Positions 20,547 to 32,985 of a DNA stretch of 64,000 nt are shown in pieces; position 1 is the stretch's first letter, and every line of letters begins with the position of its first letter. The stretch lies in the NCBI GenBank assembly GCA_022774755.1, contig JALFLK010000010.1, forward strand, positions 1-64,000, written 5' to 3'. Origin of the DNA: a bacterium (GTDB taxonomy: Bacteria; Bacillota; Clostridia; Oscillospirales; Acutalibacteraceae). A model generated the notes under the pieces. That model worked only from the letters and a program-made list of their open reading frames with translations. It searched no databases and was not told where the DNA came from. The position numbers and the translations under genes were made by a program.

Positions 20547-22508
20547 ATGCGAATTACTGATTTGCTGAAAGAAAACGGTATCGCTCTTAACGTTTCTGTA
20601 AACGACAAGAACGACGCCATTAGCAAGCTTGTTTCCCTGCACGAAAAGTGCGGAAATCTTAAAAATACGGAATCATACAGAGAGGGAATCCTCAAGAGGG
20701 AGGAAATGGGCACCACAGCCGTAGGTATGGAGGTTGCTATTCCTCACGCAAAGAGCGACGCTGTAAAAGCACCTGCCTTGACTGCTATTACAGTTCCAAA
20801 TGGAGTTGAATACGGTGCCGCAGACGGAAAGCCCTGTAAGCTTTTGTTTATGATTGCCGCAACAACCGATGGTGATGTTCATCTTGAGGTACTTGCAAGG
20901 CTGATGCAGCTTTTGATGGATGAAGAATTCACGGCAAAGCTGAAATCTGCAAAGACGGCAAAGGAGTTTCTTGCAATCATAGACGCTAAAGAGTCTGAAA
21001 AATTCCCCGAAGAGGCAAAAGCAGTCAAAGCCCCGGCAAAGGGAGCGTACAGAGTGCTTGCGGTAACAGCTTGTCCAACGGGTATTGCACATACTTATAT
21101 GGCAGCCGAGGCTCTTGTTAAAGCAGGAGAAAAGATGGGAGTTACCGTAAAGGTTGAAACAAACGGCTCCGGCGGTGCAAAGAATGTACTTACCGCTAAG
21201 GAAATTGAAGAATGTGACGGCATTATAATTGCCGCAGATAAAAGTGTTGAAACAGCTCGCTTTGACGGCAAGCCTGTATATTCCACAAAGGTTTCCGACG
21301 GAATCAATAAGCCCGAAGAGCTTATTCAGAAAATAATCAACGGCGAAGCTCCTGTGTTCCATTCCGATCGCAAACATTCTTCGGAAAGCAGTTCCTCCGG
21401 TAATGACAGCTTGGGACGTCAGATTTATAAACACCTTATGAACGGAGTTTCTCATATGCTTCCGTTCGTAGTTGCAGGCGGTATCTTCATCGCCATTGCA
21501 TTTCTTATTGACGCAGCAAGCGGAGTTTCGGCAGAAGGCAACTCAGCATTCGGTACCGTTACCCCGGTTGCGGCGTGGTTTAAGACAATCGGCGGATACG
21601 CATTTAACTTTATGCTTCCTATCCTTGCCGGCTTTATAGCAAAGTCAATCGCAGACCGCCCCGGCTTGCTGGTGGGCTTTGTTGGCGGATTCTTAGCGTC
21701 AAACGGCGCAACCTTTGCAGACCCTGCGGCGGCTGCTTCAATTCCTTCGGGATTTTTAGGCGCACTTTTGGCAGGCTTTGCAGGCGGTTATCTGATGCTC
21801 CTGCTTGAGAAACTCTGCGATAAGCTTCCAAACGCACTTGAAGGCATTAAGCCCGTACTGCTTTATCCTCTTGCAGGTTTAGGTATTGTAGGCGTTATGA
21901 TGTGCGCCGTCAATCCGTTTATGGGTATGATTAACACAGGTCTTAACAACGGTCTGACATGGCTCAGCGAAAACGACCTTGGCATTGTTTTGGGATGTAT
22001 CTTAGGTGCAATGATGTCTATTGATATGGGCGGTCCTTTCAACAAGGCGGCTTATGTATTCGGCACAGGAATGCTTACAACTGCAGCGGCAACTACTGAC
22101 CCTGCTGTTCAGGCTGTGTGCTACCAGGTAATGGCCTCCGTGATGATAGGTGGTATGGTACCTCCTATTGCAATCGCTCTTTCAACAACTTTCTTCAAAA
22201 ACAGATGGACAAAGGACGAGCGCAAAAACGGCGTAGTCAACTACATTATGGGACTTTCATTTATCACAGAGGGCGCAATCCCATATGCCGCATCTTCTCC
22301 GCTTAAGGTTATTCCTTCCTGCGCAATCGGTGCAGCAGTAGCAGGCGGTTTGTCGTGGCTGTTCGGCTGTACACTTATGGCTCCTCACGGCGGTATCTTC
22401 GTAGTAGCAACTATCGGTAATCCGCTTATGTACTTGCTTGCATTGGCAATCGGCTCGGTAGTTGGAATGCTTTTGCTTGCATTGCTCAAAAAGCCCTTGA
22501 AGAAATAA
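20547..22508 (+). CDS. fruA: PTS fructose transporter subunit IIABC
   Basis: EIIA (VAIPHAKSDAVKAP), EIIB (VTACPTGIAHTYMAAEAL), EIIC membrane domain. Confidence 0.95.
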   Translation: MRITDLLKENGIALNVSVNDKNDAISKLVSLHEKCGNLKNTESYREGILKREEMGTTAVGMEVAIPHAKSDAVKAPALTAITVPNGVEYGAADGKPCKLLFMIAATTDGDVHLEVLARLMQLLMDEEFTAKLKSAKTAKEFLAIIDAKESEKFPEEAKAVKAPAKGAYRVLAVTACPTGIAHTYMAAEALVKAGEKMGVTVKVETNGSGGAKNVLTAKEIEECDGIIIAADKSVETARFDGKPVYSTKVSDGINKPEELIQKIINGEAPVFHSDRKHSSESSSSGNDSLGRQIYKHLMNGVSHMLPFVVAGGIFIAIAFLIDAASGVSAEGNSAFGTVTPVAAWFKTIGGYAFNFMLPILAGFIAKSIADRPGLLVGFVGGFLASNGATFADPAAAASIPSGFLGALLAGFAGGYLMLLLEKLCDKLPNALEGIKPVLLYPLAGLGIVGVMMCAVNPFMGMINTGLNNGLTWLSENDLGIVLGCILGAMMSIDMGGPFNKAAYVFGTGMLTTAAATTDPAVQAVCYQVMASVMIGGMVPPIAIALSTTFFKNRWTKDERKNGVVNYIMGLSFITEGAIPYAASSPLKVIPSCAIGAAVAGGLSWLFGCTLMAPHGGIFVVATIGNPLMYLLALAIGSVVGMLLLALLKKPLKK

Positions 22509-22600
22509 AATAAAAATAATCGGAAATAAATAATTGTTAAGGCAGTCCTGCCGATAAAATAAGGCGGCAGGATTGCTTAAAATATAAAGGAGAATTACCT

Positions 22601-22864
22601 ATGGTATCAAAGAAACTTACTCTTACAAATCCACAGGGCTTTCATATGCGTCCCGCTTCGCTCTTTGCTTCGGCAATGGGAAAATATTCCTGCGATGTAA
22701 CAATTAAATTCAACGGAAACGACCACAACGCAAAGAGTCTTTTGAATATAATTGCCGCTTGCATTAAGTGCGGCAGCGAAATTGAGATTGTCTGCGACGG
22801 TGCCGACGAAAACGAGGCTCTTGCCGAGGCTGTTCAGTTAATAGAAAGCGGCTTAGGCGAGTGA
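22601..22864 (+). CDS. ptsH: Phosphocarrier protein HPr
   Basis: MVSKKLTLTNPQGFHMRPASLFASAM, 87 aa. Confidence 0.95.
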   Translation: MVSKKLTLTNPQGFHMRPASLFASAMGKYSCDVTIKFNGNDHNAKSLLNIIAACIKCGSEIEIVCDGADENEALAEAVQLIESGLGE

Positions 22865-22896
22865 TTCAGGATAATCTTGGCAAATCGAGGTGATTA

Positions 22897-24603
22897 TTGA
22901 TGTTAAAGGGAACAGCGGCTTCCGAGGGGATCGGAATCGGCAAGGTTATGGTAATCAAAGAACATACACTTGAATATACGCCGAAACAGATAGACGATGT
23001 TCAGGCTGAAATTCAAAGATTTAAAAAAGCGGTGGATACTTTTTGCGAGAACACCCGTGCAAAGGCTGAATCTGTAAGGGCTTCGGCGGGAGAAAAAGAA
23101 TCCGAAATTCTTTTGGGACATATCCAGATGATTAAGGACCCCTTTATGGAGGGCGAAATTGAAAAGCTGATTCAGAACGGCACCTGCGCCGAATCTGCCC
23201 TTGAAAATATGTGCGACACCTTTATAGCCGTATTTTCTGCGGCTGATGACGAACTTACAAAACAGCGTGCAACGGATTTGCGTGATGTTAAGACAGGCGT
23301 GCTTTCGGTGCTTTTGGGGGTTGAAGAGGTTAAAATCAGCGACGCATCTAAGGGTACGGTGCTTGTTGCCGGAGAGCTTACACCGTCGATGACAGCGGGA
23401 ATAAACAAGGAAAATATCGTCGGCATAGTTACCGAAACCGGCGGAAAAACTTCTCATTCCGCAATTTTAGCGAGAGCGTTGGAGATTCCTGCAGTGCTGA
23501 GCGTTGAGCAAGCTTTGACAAAGCTTGAGGACGGTATGGAGATTATCGTTGACGGCAGCGAGGGAGAGGTTATTGCCGACCCCGATAAAACACAGATTGA
23601 AGAATACTCAAAAAAGCGTGAAAAATTCATAGAAGAACGCCGTGAACTGGAAAAATACAGAGGTCAAAAGACAAAATCGGCAGATGGCATTGAATATCAG
23701 CTGTGCTGTAATATAGGCAAACCCGACGACGCAGTAAAAGCCGTTGAATGTGACGGCGAGGGAGTGGGACTGTTCAGAACGGAATTTTTGTTTATGGACA
23801 GAACCTCGGTGCCCACAGAACAGGAGCAGTTTGAAGCGTACAAAAAAGCCGCCCTTATTCTAAAGGGACGGCCGATGATAATCAGAACCCTCGACATTGG
23901 CGGAGATAAGGAACTGCCCTATTTGGGACTTGAAAAAGAAGAAAACCCCTTTATGGGCTTTAGAGCAATAAGATATTGCCTGAAAAACCGTGAGCTTTTT
24001 AAAACACAAATCAGGGCGATTCTACGTGCAAGCTCCTTTGGCGAAATTATGATAATGTTTCCCTTGATCACCTGTGTTGAGGAGCTCAGGCAGGGAAAAG
24101 AGCTTGTGGAAATTGCTAAGGAAGAATTAAAAGCGGGGAATATCCCCTTTGACGAGAATATAAAGGTCGGCGTAATGACCGAAACCTCATCGGCAGGTGT
24201 AATTGCAGATATTCTGGCAAAAGAGGCGGACTTTTTCAGCATCGGAACAAACGACCTTACGGGCTATACCATGGCATGCGACAGGGGCAACAGCGATGTT
24301 TCTTATCTTTATTCGCCCTTCCAGCCAAGCGTACTGCGCCTGATAAAAAATATAATTGAGTGCGGAGTGAAAAACAACATTCCCGTTGGAATGTGCGGCG
24401 AGGCGGCAGGCAATAAACTGATGATACCTTTGCTTATCGCCTTTGGTCTTACGGAGTTCAGCGTGTCTGCGCCGTCGGTGCTAAGCGTTAGAAAAACCGT
24501 GTCTGAATGGACTAAGGAAGCAGCCGACAAGGTTGCGGAAAAAGTGATGACCCTTTTAACCGAAGAAGAAATTGTAAATTATTTAAAGTCGGTTGCTAAG
24601 TAA
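22897..24603 (+). CDS. ptsI: Phosphoenolpyruvate--protein phosphotransferase (EI)
   Basis: GGKTSHSAILARALEIPAVL active-site His region, EI C-terminal PEP-binding domain. Confidence 0.97.
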   Translation: MMLKGTAASEGIGIGKVMVIKEHTLEYTPKQIDDVQAEIQRFKKAVDTFCENTRAKAESVRASAGEKESEILLGHIQMIKDPFMEGEIEKLIQNGTCAESALENMCDTFIAVFSAADDELTKQRATDLRDVKTGVLSVLLGVEEVKISDASKGTVLVAGELTPSMTAGINKENIVGIVTETGGKTSHSAILARALEIPAVLSVEQALTKLEDGMEIIVDGSEGEVIADPDKTQIEEYSKKREKFIEERRELEKYRGQKTKSADGIEYQLCCNIGKPDDAVKAVECDGEGVGLFRTEFLFMDRTSVPTEQEQFEAYKKAALILKGRPMIIRTLDIGGDKELPYLGLEKEENPFMGFRAIRYCLKNRELFKTQIRAILRASSFGEIMIMFPLITCVEELRQGKELVEIAKEELKAGNIPFDENIKVGVMTETSSAGVIADILAKEADFFSIGTNDLTGYTMACDRGNSDVSYLYSPFQPSVLRLIKNIIECGVKNNIPVGMCGEAAGNKLMIPLLIAFGLTEFSVSAPSVLSVRKTVSEWTKEAADKVAEKVMTLLTEEEIVNYLKSVAK

Positions 24604-24665
24604 GAACTCAATTCTATTGTATTTGTTTTCAAACACACAATATATGAGCTTATCGCTCAAAGGAA

Positions 24666-24699
24666 AACGGGGCTGTTAGTGGAACAGCCCCGTTTTTTT
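24666..24699 (+). terminator. Rho-independent terminator of ptsI
   Basis: AACGGGGCTGTT-AGTGG-AACAGCCCCGTT followed by TTTTTT. Confidence 0.9.
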
Positions 24700-24743
24700 A
24701 TGAAGAAATCTTCTGCTTAAATTATATTTTCTCTTTTGTATAC

Positions 24744-24776
24744 ATAAACGCTCCCCGTTTAACGAGGAGCGTTTAT
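24744..24776 (-). terminator. Terminator-like stem-loop of ilvC, possibly bidirectional
   Basis: ATAAACGCTCC...GGAGCGTTTAT. Confidence 0.6.
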
Positions 24777-24792
24777 TGTAAATGATTATAAA

Positions 24793-26368
<1,576 letters not shown>

Positions 26369-26378
26369 AGCTTACCTC

Positions 26379-28001
26379 TTAAATGGAAGGAGTGTCGGGA
26401 TAAACGTCACACACTAAAATAAACGCTTTATCGCTGTTTACCATTTCCTTTGCGGCTTCTTCCGCCTGCTCGTTAGTGCTTGCTCTGGCGCACTTGATTC
26501 CGTACGCCTTAGCCAAAAGTTCAATATCGGGAGCGTCGTTAAGAATGGTTGCGGCGTGTCTGTGACCGTAATGGTTATCCTGAAGCTCTCTTACCATACC
26601 TAAGCGAGAGTTTTTCATTACTATGATTTTAACTGCAAGGTCGTTTTGCACAATGGTAGCCAGCTCGTTAAGGCTCATCTGAAAGCTTCCGTCGCCGCAT
26701 ACCGCAACAACATCTCTTGAAGGTCTTGCAAATTTTGCGCCGATTGCCGCAGGAATTGAATATCCCATTGTACCCATTCCGCCTGTGGTCAAAAACCTGC
26801 CCTCACGAATCTTAAAGTTGTTTGCGCACCAAATCTGGTTTTGTCCCACATCGGCAACTAATATTGCCTTTGACCTGAGCATTGAGCTTAGCTTGCCGAT
26901 AAAGCTCCTGGGCTCAACAAAACCGTCGAAGGTTTTTGGCGCTCTTGAAAGCTGTGTTTTCCAGCTTTTTATTGTTTCACTCCATTGTTTTGCAACCTTG
27001 TAATCTCCGATTTCGTCCAGAAGATTATTTACAACATTTTTCATATCGCCGACAATGGGGATTGTTGTTTTAACGTTTTTTCCGATTTCCGCAGGGTCAA
27101 TATCAATATGTATAACCTTTACCCGCTCGCCCATCTGGTCGGGGGAAGCAACAGCACGGTCGCCTAAACGGGCGCCGCATACAATCACTAAGTCGGATTC
27201 GTGCAATGCACGGTTTGCAGGGGCTTTGCCGAATGTACCCAGCATGCCCATATAAAGCTCATGCTCCGAGGGCATAACACCGATTCCCATCATAGTAGAA
27301 AGCACCGGGATTCCCGTTTTTTCTGCAAATTCCACAAGCTTCAGCTTTGCGCCTGAACTTAAAACACCGCCGCCTGCTACGATAATCGGTCTTTTGCTTT
27401 TGCCTATAAGCTCTATCGCACGTTTAATCTGAACTGTGTGCCCTTTGGTGTTTGGCTTATATCCCACAATGTTTACGCTGTCGGGATATACAAACTCTTC
27501 AATTTTCTTTTGCTGAATATCTATGGGAATATCAATAAGCACCGGACCGGGACGGCCTGTTGTTGCAATATGGAAGGCCTCTTTAAAAATTCTGGGTAAA
27601 TCCTCGGTTTTGTTCACAAGGTAGCTGTGTTTAACAAAGGGCTCGCATGCGCCGGTAATGTCTGCCTCCTGAAAAACATCCCTGCCGATTAAATCGGAAC
27701 GAACCTGTCCTGTGATTGCAATAATCGGAATTGAATCCATATAAGCCGTTGCAATGCCGGTGATAAGGTTTGTTGCACCGGGACCGGAGGTTGCGGCACA
27801 TACGCCGACGGTTGATTTTGCCCTTGCGTAACCGCTTGCCGCATGGACGGCGTTTTGCTCCTGGCGGACAAGCACATGCTTTATATCCGAGCTGTATAGA
27901 GAATCGTAAAAAGGGCATATTGCAGCGCCGGGATAACCGAAAACAACAGATACATTTTCAGCCTCCAGGCATTTGACCATTATATCCGCACCGCTTATCA
28001 T
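26379..28001 (-). CDS. ilvB: Acetolactate synthase large subunit
   Basis: VFGYPGAAICPFYDSL, ThDP motif GDGSFQMSLNELATIVQNDLAVKIIVMKN. Confidence 0.97.
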   Translation of the reverse strand: MISGADIMVKCLEAENVSVVFGYPGAAICPFYDSLYSSDIKHVLVRQEQNAVHAASGYARAKSTVGVCAATSGPGATNLITGIATAYMDSIPIIAITGQVRSDLIGRDVFQEADITGACEPFVKHSYLVNKTEDLPRIFKEAFHIATTGRPGPVLIDIPIDIQQKKIEEFVYPDSVNIVGYKPNTKGHTVQIKRAIELIGKSKRPIIVAGGGVLSSGAKLKLVEFAEKTGIPVLSTMMGIGVMPSEHELYMGMLGTFGKAPANRALHESDLVIVCGARLGDRAVASPDQMGERVKVIHIDIDPAEIGKNVKTTIPIVGDMKNVVNNLLDEIGDYKVAKQWSETIKSWKTQLSRAPKTFDGFVEPRSFIGKLSSMLRSKAILVADVGQNQIWCANNFKIREGRFLTTGGMGTMGYSIPAAIGAKFARPSRDVVAVCGDGSFQMSLNELATIVQNDLAVKIIVMKNSRLGMVRELQDNHYGHRHAATILNDAPDIELLAKAYGIKCARASTNEQAEEAAKEMVNSDKAFILVCDVYPDTPSI

Positions 28002-28299
28002 ACTTTAGGTTTTCTCCTATCCTTAAAATTTCCGATGTTTCATCGGCTATTTTAGAGATTATTATAATACATATATATAGAAAAGTAAAGTAGAAAGATA
28101 GCGCAATATCGGAGAAAAAAGGTGAAAAATAAAAAAACAAAGGGATAAATGAATTTTGGACTAATAATATGTTGATTATTAAAGGTCAAATTAAAGTCAG
28201 ATTTCAACTAAAATTAAAAAATATAAATTTTTTAAAAATAAGAGAAAATAAGAGCATTTGTGAGCTATTTTAAAATAAACGGAGTTTTATGCCATTATT

Positions 28300-28343
28300 T
28301 GACTTTTGTTGACTTTGACTTTAACTGACTTTGACTTTATAAT
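28300..28343 (+). promoter_or_regulatory. SigA promoter with overlapping CtsR-type heptad array
   Basis: TTGACT (28315-28320), 17 nt spacer, TATAAT (28338-28343); reverse strand of the region reads AAAGTCAAAGTCAGTTAAAGTCAAAGTCAACAAAAGTCAAA. Confidence 0.8.
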
Positions 28344-28420
28344 ATAGACAAAGCTTAAAAAAGAGCACAGCAAGGGCTCATAAAAATAGGCTTTAAGGTT
28401 TAGATTAAGGAAGTGATGAT

Positions 28421-28873
28421 ATGCGTATGAGCGATTTGGTTGCTCAGTATATTATGGAAATGCTGGATGAGTCAGGAGGCAACGCAGAAATTCAAAGAAA
28501 TGAGCTGGCGGGTAATTTGGGATGCGTCCCAAGTCAGATAAATTACGTTATAACGTCCCGTTTTACTCCCGAACAGGGATATATCGTCGAGAGCCGCCGA
28601 GGAGGCGGAGGTTATATCCGAATCACACGGGTAAAGGCTGACAAAAGCACGGCGCTGATGCATATTATCAATTCTATCGGCAGCTCGCTGGATAAGGCAA
28701 GCGCAGAGATAATGGTGAAAAATATGTATTCTCAGTCAATAATAGACAAACAGGTCGCAAAGCTTTTGCTTTCTGCTATGAACGAGAGAGTTTATGCGGA
28801 TATACCCCAGGAACAGCGTAATACACTGAGAGCCAACATAATGAAAAATATGCTGCTCAGTTTATACAATTAG
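28421..28873 (+). CDS. ctsR: CtsR family transcriptional repressor
   Basis: MSDLVAQYIMEMLDESGG..ELAGNLGCVPSQINYVITSRFTPEQGYIVESRRGGGGYIRI. Confidence 0.95.
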   Translation: MRMSDLVAQYIMEMLDESGGNAEIQRNELAGNLGCVPSQINYVITSRFTPEQGYIVESRRGGGGYIRITRVKADKSTALMHIINSIGSSLDKASAEIMVKNMYSQSIIDKQVAKLLLSAMNERVYADIPQEQRNTLRANIMKNMLLSLYN

Positions 28874-28920
28874 AATGTCTGCAAAACAACAAAGGTAAAA
28901 ACTTACAAGGAGGAATTGTT

Positions 28921-29445
28921 ATGAAATGTCAAAAATGCGGAATGAGAGAAGCAACAACTCATATTAAAACTATGATAAACGGCGAATATGCAGAGTACGA
29001 CTTGTGCCCGAAGTGCGCAGAGCAAATGGGTTACAACAACATTTTTTCCGATATGGAAAGCGAGTTTAACAACTTTTTAGGAAGCTTTTTCGGAAATGCT
29101 CTTCCGGCAAGAACTCAGGCAACACGCTGCGAAAGCTGCGGAAGTACCTACAACGAAATTGCAAAAACTGGTCAGGTAGGATGCGCAGATTGCTACGATG
29201 TTTTCTTTGACCAGCTTATGCCGTTAATCAGGCGTATTCACGGCAACACAGCTCACTGCGGCAAGACGCCCCACAGCATTGAATACACTTGCGTAGAGGA
29301 CGACAAAGCACCGAATAATGCACCGAAAGATAAGGCAGAGCAAATCAACGAGCTTAAAGCACAGCTTCAGGAGGCTGTTAATCAACAGAATTTTGAAAAA
29401 GCCGCTCAGCTTAGAGATAAAATTAAGGAAATGGAGAATGAATAA
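28921..29445 (+). CDS. mcsA: McsA, UvrB/UvrC-motif zinc-finger activator of McsB
   Basis: MKCQKCGMREATTHIKTMINGEY, second CxxC pair, C-terminal UVR motif; between ctsR and mcsB. Confidence 0.93.
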   Translation: MKCQKCGMREATTHIKTMINGEYAEYDLCPKCAEQMGYNNIFSDMESEFNNFLGSFFGNALPARTQATRCESCGSTYNEIAKTGQVGCADCYDVFFDQLMPLIRRIHGNTAHCGKTPHSIEYTCVEDDKAPNNAPKDKAEQINELKAQLQEAVNQQNFEKAAQLRDKIKEMENE

Positions 29446-30434
29446 TGCAGAACGATATAGTAATTTCCACAAGAATAAGACTTGCAAGAAATTTAAAGGA
29501 GTTCCCGTTTCCCTGTAAGCTTGACGCCAAAGGAAGAAAAGCAGTAGCTGAAAAGGTAAAGAGCGCCGTTACAAACAGCAACAGCGCTCTTGCACAGCAG
29601 ATGGTGTGTATGGACCTTGACAGCCTGACAAAAATTCAGCGTGCAAATTTGGTGGAGAGTCACCTGGTAAGTCCCGAGTTTGTTGCCGATACAAACGGCA
29701 GAGAGCTTCTGCTGACAAAGGATAACAGCATAAGCGTAATGGTAAACGAGGAGGATCATATCCGTATTCAGGTTATTCTGCCGGGCTTTGACCTTGACGG
29801 TGCTTACAATATAGCCGACAAAACGGATACCCTCTTTGATGAGAATCTTAATTATGCCTTTGATAAAAGGCTGGGCTATCTTACCCAGTGCCCCACAAAT
29901 TTGGGAACAGGTATGAGAGCGTCGGTTATGCTTCATCTGCCGGCTTTGCAGAGAACAAAGGCAATCGGCAGAATTGCAGGCAACCTCTCAAAGCTGGGTC
30001 TGACAATCAGAGGTATCTACGGCGAGGGCAGTGAGCCTAAGGGCGCAATGTATCAGCTTTCTAACCAGGTAACTTTGGGAATCAGCGAGAAGGCGGCTAT
30101 GGAGAACCTTAAAAATATTACATTACAGCTTATAAATCAGGAAAAAATCACAAGAGAAAGACTTTTCAACAGCATTGAAGTACAGGATGTTGTTTCAAGG
30201 AGTTTAGGCGTATTAAAATATGCCAAAGCTATTAGCTGTGAAGAGGCTATGGCGTTACTTTCAAATGTAAGAATGGGAGTTATCGCAGGAGAAATTACCG
30301 ATGTGCAGATTGAAAAAATCAACAGTCTGTTTACCGAGGTTCAGCCTGCGGCGATTATGGTAAAAGCAGGCGAAAGCCTTACTCCCGAAAAAAGAGATAT
30401 ATTCAGGGCAAAGCTTATTTCATCTTCACTCTAA
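29445..30434 (+). CDS. mcsB: Protein arginine kinase McsB
   Basis: DIVISTRIRLARNLKEFPFP; guanido-kinase fold motifs; overlaps the mcsA stop. Confidence 0.95.
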   Translation: MQNDIVISTRIRLARNLKEFPFPCKLDAKGRKAVAEKVKSAVTNSNSALAQQMVCMDLDSLTKIQRANLVESHLVSPEFVADTNGRELLLTKDNSISVMVNEEDHIRIQVILPGFDLDGAYNIADKTDTLFDENLNYAFDKRLGYLTQCPTNLGTGMRASVMLHLPALQRTKAIGRIAGNLSKLGLTIRGIYGEGSEPKGAMYQLSNQVTLGISEKAAMENLKNITLQLINQEKITRERLFNSIEVQDVVSRSLGVLKYAKAISCEEAMALLSNVRMGVIAGEITDVQIEKINSLFTEVQPAAIMVKAGESLTPEKRDIFRAKLISSSL

Positions 30435-30469
30435 AATAACGGCTTGCCCGTAAGAAGGAAGGTTTTGTT

Positions 30470-32929
30470 ATGTATCAATTCAAAGGCTTTACAGAAAAGG
30501 CAAACAAGGCAATAAATATAGCTTTAGATGAGGCTTCTCAGATGGGACACACCTATGTGGGCACCGAGCATCTGCTTTTGGGTCTGATTGAGGAGGGCAC
30601 AGGCGTTGCCGCCACTGTGTTAAGCGAAAACGGACTGACTGCCGAAGCCTACAAAAATATGATTTCCGATTCAACAGGCGTTGGAAGCAAGACTGTTTTG
30701 ACGCCCGGGGATTTTACCCCGAGAACAAAGAGAACAATGCAGATGGCTATGATGATTTCAGGCAGAACCGGCTGTAATTATGTGGGCACCGAGCATTTGC
30801 TGTATGCTGTTTTAACCGAAAGCGACAGCTATGGCGTGAGATTTCTCAAGGATTTGGGAATAAATATCCGTTCCGTTGCAGAGGCTTTGCAGGAAAATAT
30901 GTCGCAAATGGGCGACGGAACTCCCTACGGCGCAGGAGAAAGCGTTGCATCGGGAAGCACAGGCACAAAAACGCTTGAAAAATACGGCAGAGATTTAACC
31001 GCCGCCGCAGAAAAAGGCGAGATTGACCCTGTTATAGGCAGAGCAACCGAAATACAGCGTGTAATTCAGATTTTGTCAAGGCGTTCAAAGAATAATCCCG
31101 TGCTAATCGGTGAACCCGGCGTTGGTAAAACAGCCGTAGCAGAGGGACTTGCCCTTAAAATTGCAAAGGGAGAGGTGCCCGAAATTCTCAAGGATAAGAA
31201 GATATTTGCCCTTGACCTTACGGGTATGATTGCCGGCGCAAAGTACAGGGGTGATTTTGAGGAGAGAATCAAGGGCGTTATTGACGAGGTTAAAAACGCA
31301 AATAATGTAATCCTGTTTATTGACGAACTGCACACAATCGTCGGCGCAGGTCAGGCAGAGGGCTCTGCCGACGCAGCCAATATTCTCAAGCCCTCCCTGG
31401 CAAGAGGCGATTTCCAGGTTATCGGCGCTACCACCATTGAGGAATACCGCAAGTATATTGAAAAGGATTCCGCATTGGAAAGGCGTTTTCAGCCTGTAAA
31501 TGTAGGCGAGCCTACTCAGGAGGAGGCAGTTGAAATTCTTAAAGGACTCCGTGACAGGTATGAGGCTCACCATAAGGTGAAAATTACCGACGAATCCATT
31601 GACTCAGCGGTAAAGCTTTCGTCAAGATATATCGCAGACAGGTATCTGCCCGACAAGGCAATCGACCTGATTGACGAGGCGGCTTCGAGAGTAAGGCTTA
31701 AGGAACTCACCTACCCGCCGGAAATAAAGGATATTGAGGACGATATTAAGCGGCTCGAGCAGGAGAAAGCAAGCGCAGTAAACGAGCAGGACTTTGAGCG
31801 TGCCGCACAGCTCAGAGACGAGGAAAAATCCTCTCAGGATAAGCTGGAAAAGCTTAAAAAGCAGTGGCAGGAGCAGTCAACAGGCAAAAAGGGAGAGGTA
31901 ACTCCAGACGATATTGCAAAGATAGTTTCCGACTGGACGGGCGTTCCCGTTGTTCAGCTTACAAAAGAGGAGAGCGAAAGACTGCTTGACCTGGAGAACA
32001 TTTTACATCAGCGTGTTGTCGGTCAGGACGAAGCCGTAAAGGCTGTTTCAAAGGCTATCAGAAGAGGCAGAGTAGGACTGAAAGACCCTAAGCGCCCGGT
32101 TGGCTCGTTCATTTTCTTAGGACCTACCGGCGTAGGCAAAACAGAGCTTTGCAAGGCGCTTGCCCAGGCGATGTTCGGCGACGAAAACGCTATGCTCAGG
32201 CTTGATATGAGCGAATATATGGAGAAGCACACGGTGTCTAAGCTTATCGGCTCGCCTCCGGGATATGTAGGCTTTGACGAGGGCGGACAGCTTACGGAAA
32301 TGGTCAGGAGGAAGCCTTATTCGGTTATACTTTTTGACGAGATCGAAAAGGCTCATCCCGATGTGTTCAATATGCTTTTGCAGATTCTCGACGACGGACG
32401 TCTTACGGACTCTCAGGGCAGAACCGTTGACTTTAAAAATACGGTAATCATTATGACCTCCAATGTAGGCGCAAGGCTCATAGTTGAAAAAGGCGGAGAG
32501 GCACTGGGCTTTAAAACGGTTGATTCCGAGAAGCCAAAGGAGAAGTCTGCACAGGAGATTAAAGACGCCGTTATGGGTGAACTTAAAAAGCTGTTCAGAC
32601 CGGAGTTTTTAAACCGTGTTGATGATATTATCGTGTTCGATAAGCTGGGCGAAGAGGATATTAAGGAGATTGCCGGCAAAATGCTTGATAATCTTAAAAA
32701 GCGTGTTAAGAATATGGATATTGACATTGATTTTTCAGAGGACGCAGTTTCTGAAATTTCAAAGGAAGGCTTTGACGACACCTACGGCGCAAGACCTTTG
32801 AGAAGAGCAATTCAAAACAAGATTGAGGATGTGCTGTCAGAGAAAATACTTGACGGCTCGGTTCAGAAAAATTCAAAGGTTCTGTGCGACTTCAAGGACG
32901 GAGAATTTGTCTTTGAGCCTGTAATGTAA
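30470..32929 (+). CDS. clpC: ATP-dependent Clp protease ATP-binding subunit ClpC
   Basis: N-domain repeats, two AAA domains ([30 protein letters not shown]), UVR motif. Confidence 0.97.
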   Translation: MYQFKGFTEKANKAINIALDEASQMGHTYVGTEHLLLGLIEEGTGVAATVLSENGLTAEAYKNMISDSTGVGSKTVLTPGDFTPRTKRTMQMAMMISGRTGCNYVGTEHLLYAVLTESDSYGVRFLKDLGINIRSVAEALQENMSQMGDGTPYGAGESVASGSTGTKTLEKYGRDLTAAAEKGEIDPVIGRATEIQRVIQILSRRSKNNPVLIGEPGVGKTAVAEGLALKIAKGEVPEILKDKKIFALDLTGMIAGAKYRGDFEERIKGVIDEVKNANNVILFIDELHTIVGAGQAEGSADAANILKPSLARGDFQVIGATTIEEYRKYIEKDSALERRFQPVNVGEPTQEEAVEILKGLRDRYEAHHKVKITDESIDSAVKLSSRYIADRYLPDKAIDLIDEAASRVRLKELTYPPEIKDIEDDIKRLEQEKASAVNEQDFERAAQLRDEEKSSQDKLEKLKKQWQEQSTGKKGEVTPDDIAKIVSDWTGVPVVQLTKEESERLLDLENILHQRVVGQDEAVKAVSKAIRRGRVGLKDPKRPVGSFIFLGPTGVGKTELCKALAQAMFGDENAMLRLDMSEYMEKHTVSKLIGSPPGYVGFDEGGQLTEMVRRKPYSVILFDEIEKAHPDVFNMLLQILDDGRLTDSQGRTVDFKNTVIIMTSNVGARLIVEKGGEALGFKTVDSEKPKEKSAQEIKDAVMGELKKLFRPEFLNRVDDIIVFDKLGEEDIKEIAGKMLDNLKKRVKNMDIDIDFSEDAVSEISKEGFDDTYGARPLRRAIQNKIEDVLSEKILDGSVQKNSKVLCDFKDGEFVFEPVM

Positions 32930-32947
32930 AGAATAAAACGAAGTTAA

Positions 32948-32985
32948 AGGGCTGCTGCAAATGAGAAAATTTGCAGCAGCCCTTA
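32948..32985 (+). terminator. Terminator-like stem-loop after clpC
   Basis: AGGGCTGCTGCAAAT...ATTTGCAGCAGCCCT, weak T tract. Confidence 0.7.

Noticed and set aside
20673-21455. 260-aa minus-strand ORF opposite fruA
   Set aside because: Antisense shadow of a conserved PTS gene with Cys/Phe/Asn-rich composition
28002-28140. Possible T-box or leader-peptide attenuator upstream of ilvB
   Set aside because: Leader is short; only a small CCGATGAAACATCGG hairpin is visible, with no T-box sequence, terminator or branched-chain-rich leader peptide
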